A stretch of DNA of 7,083 nucleotides from Alphaproteobacteria bacterium (GTDB lineage: Bacteria; Pseudomonadota; Alphaproteobacteria; UBA9219). The translations under genes and the position numbers were made by a program. The DNA lies in NCBI GenBank assembly GCA_028865155.1, contig JAGWKW010000063.1, forward strand, positions 1 to 7,083. Direction: 5' to 3'. Shown one piece after another: positions 7,079 through 7,083 of this stretch (the stretch's first letter is position 1; each line of letters starts with the position of its first letter). The notes under the pieces were generated by a model. The model searched no databases. It was not told the DNA's origin and saw nothing but the letters and a program-made list of their open reading frames with translations.

Positions 7079-7083
7079 AGCGG

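Overview
The window looks like chromosomal core sequence from an alphaproteobacterium. It is GC-rich overall. The order rlmE, M48 protease, DsbA-family protein, aroQ, accB, accC resembles arrangements I remember from Rhodospirillales-like and Micavibrio-like genomes, but I could not check this by search. All eight genes I can support lie on the minus strand and are tightly packed. The long plus-strand frames are shadows caused by GC-rich codon use.

In transcription order (right to left), the first pair is rlmE (23S rRNA 2'-O-ribose methyltransferase) and a secreted M48 metalloprotease with a TPR-like C-terminal half (BepA/YfgC type). They overlap by four bases (ATGA). A 70-base gap follows, the only intergenic space of any size, and it may hold a promoter. 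After it come a periplasmic DsbA/ScsC-like thiol oxidoreductase, aroQ (type II 3-dehydroquinate dehydratase), accB (biotin carboxyl carrier protein), a family 3 solute-binding protein, accC (biotin carboxylase) and a GT25-like glycosyltransferase. Gaps in this second block are only 3 to 23 bases, so it probably forms one operon.

Functionally, AccB and AccC are the carrier and biotin carboxylase parts of acetyl-CoA carboxylase (malonyl-CoA for fatty acids), AroQ serves the shikimate pathway, and the protease and thiol oxidoreductase fit envelope protein quality control. The feature most worth attention is the exported solute-binding-type protein placed exactly between accB and accC. Its stop codon lies inside the Shine-Dalgarno sequence of accC, and no ABC permease or ATPase gene is in view. 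A second oddity is the GT25-like gene directly after accC, whose 3' end is markedly AT-rich. I see no CRISPR array, tRNA, rRNA, insertion sequence or long repeat. Nothing here amounts to a clearly new system; the novelty is in gene arrangement and some residue-level departures.
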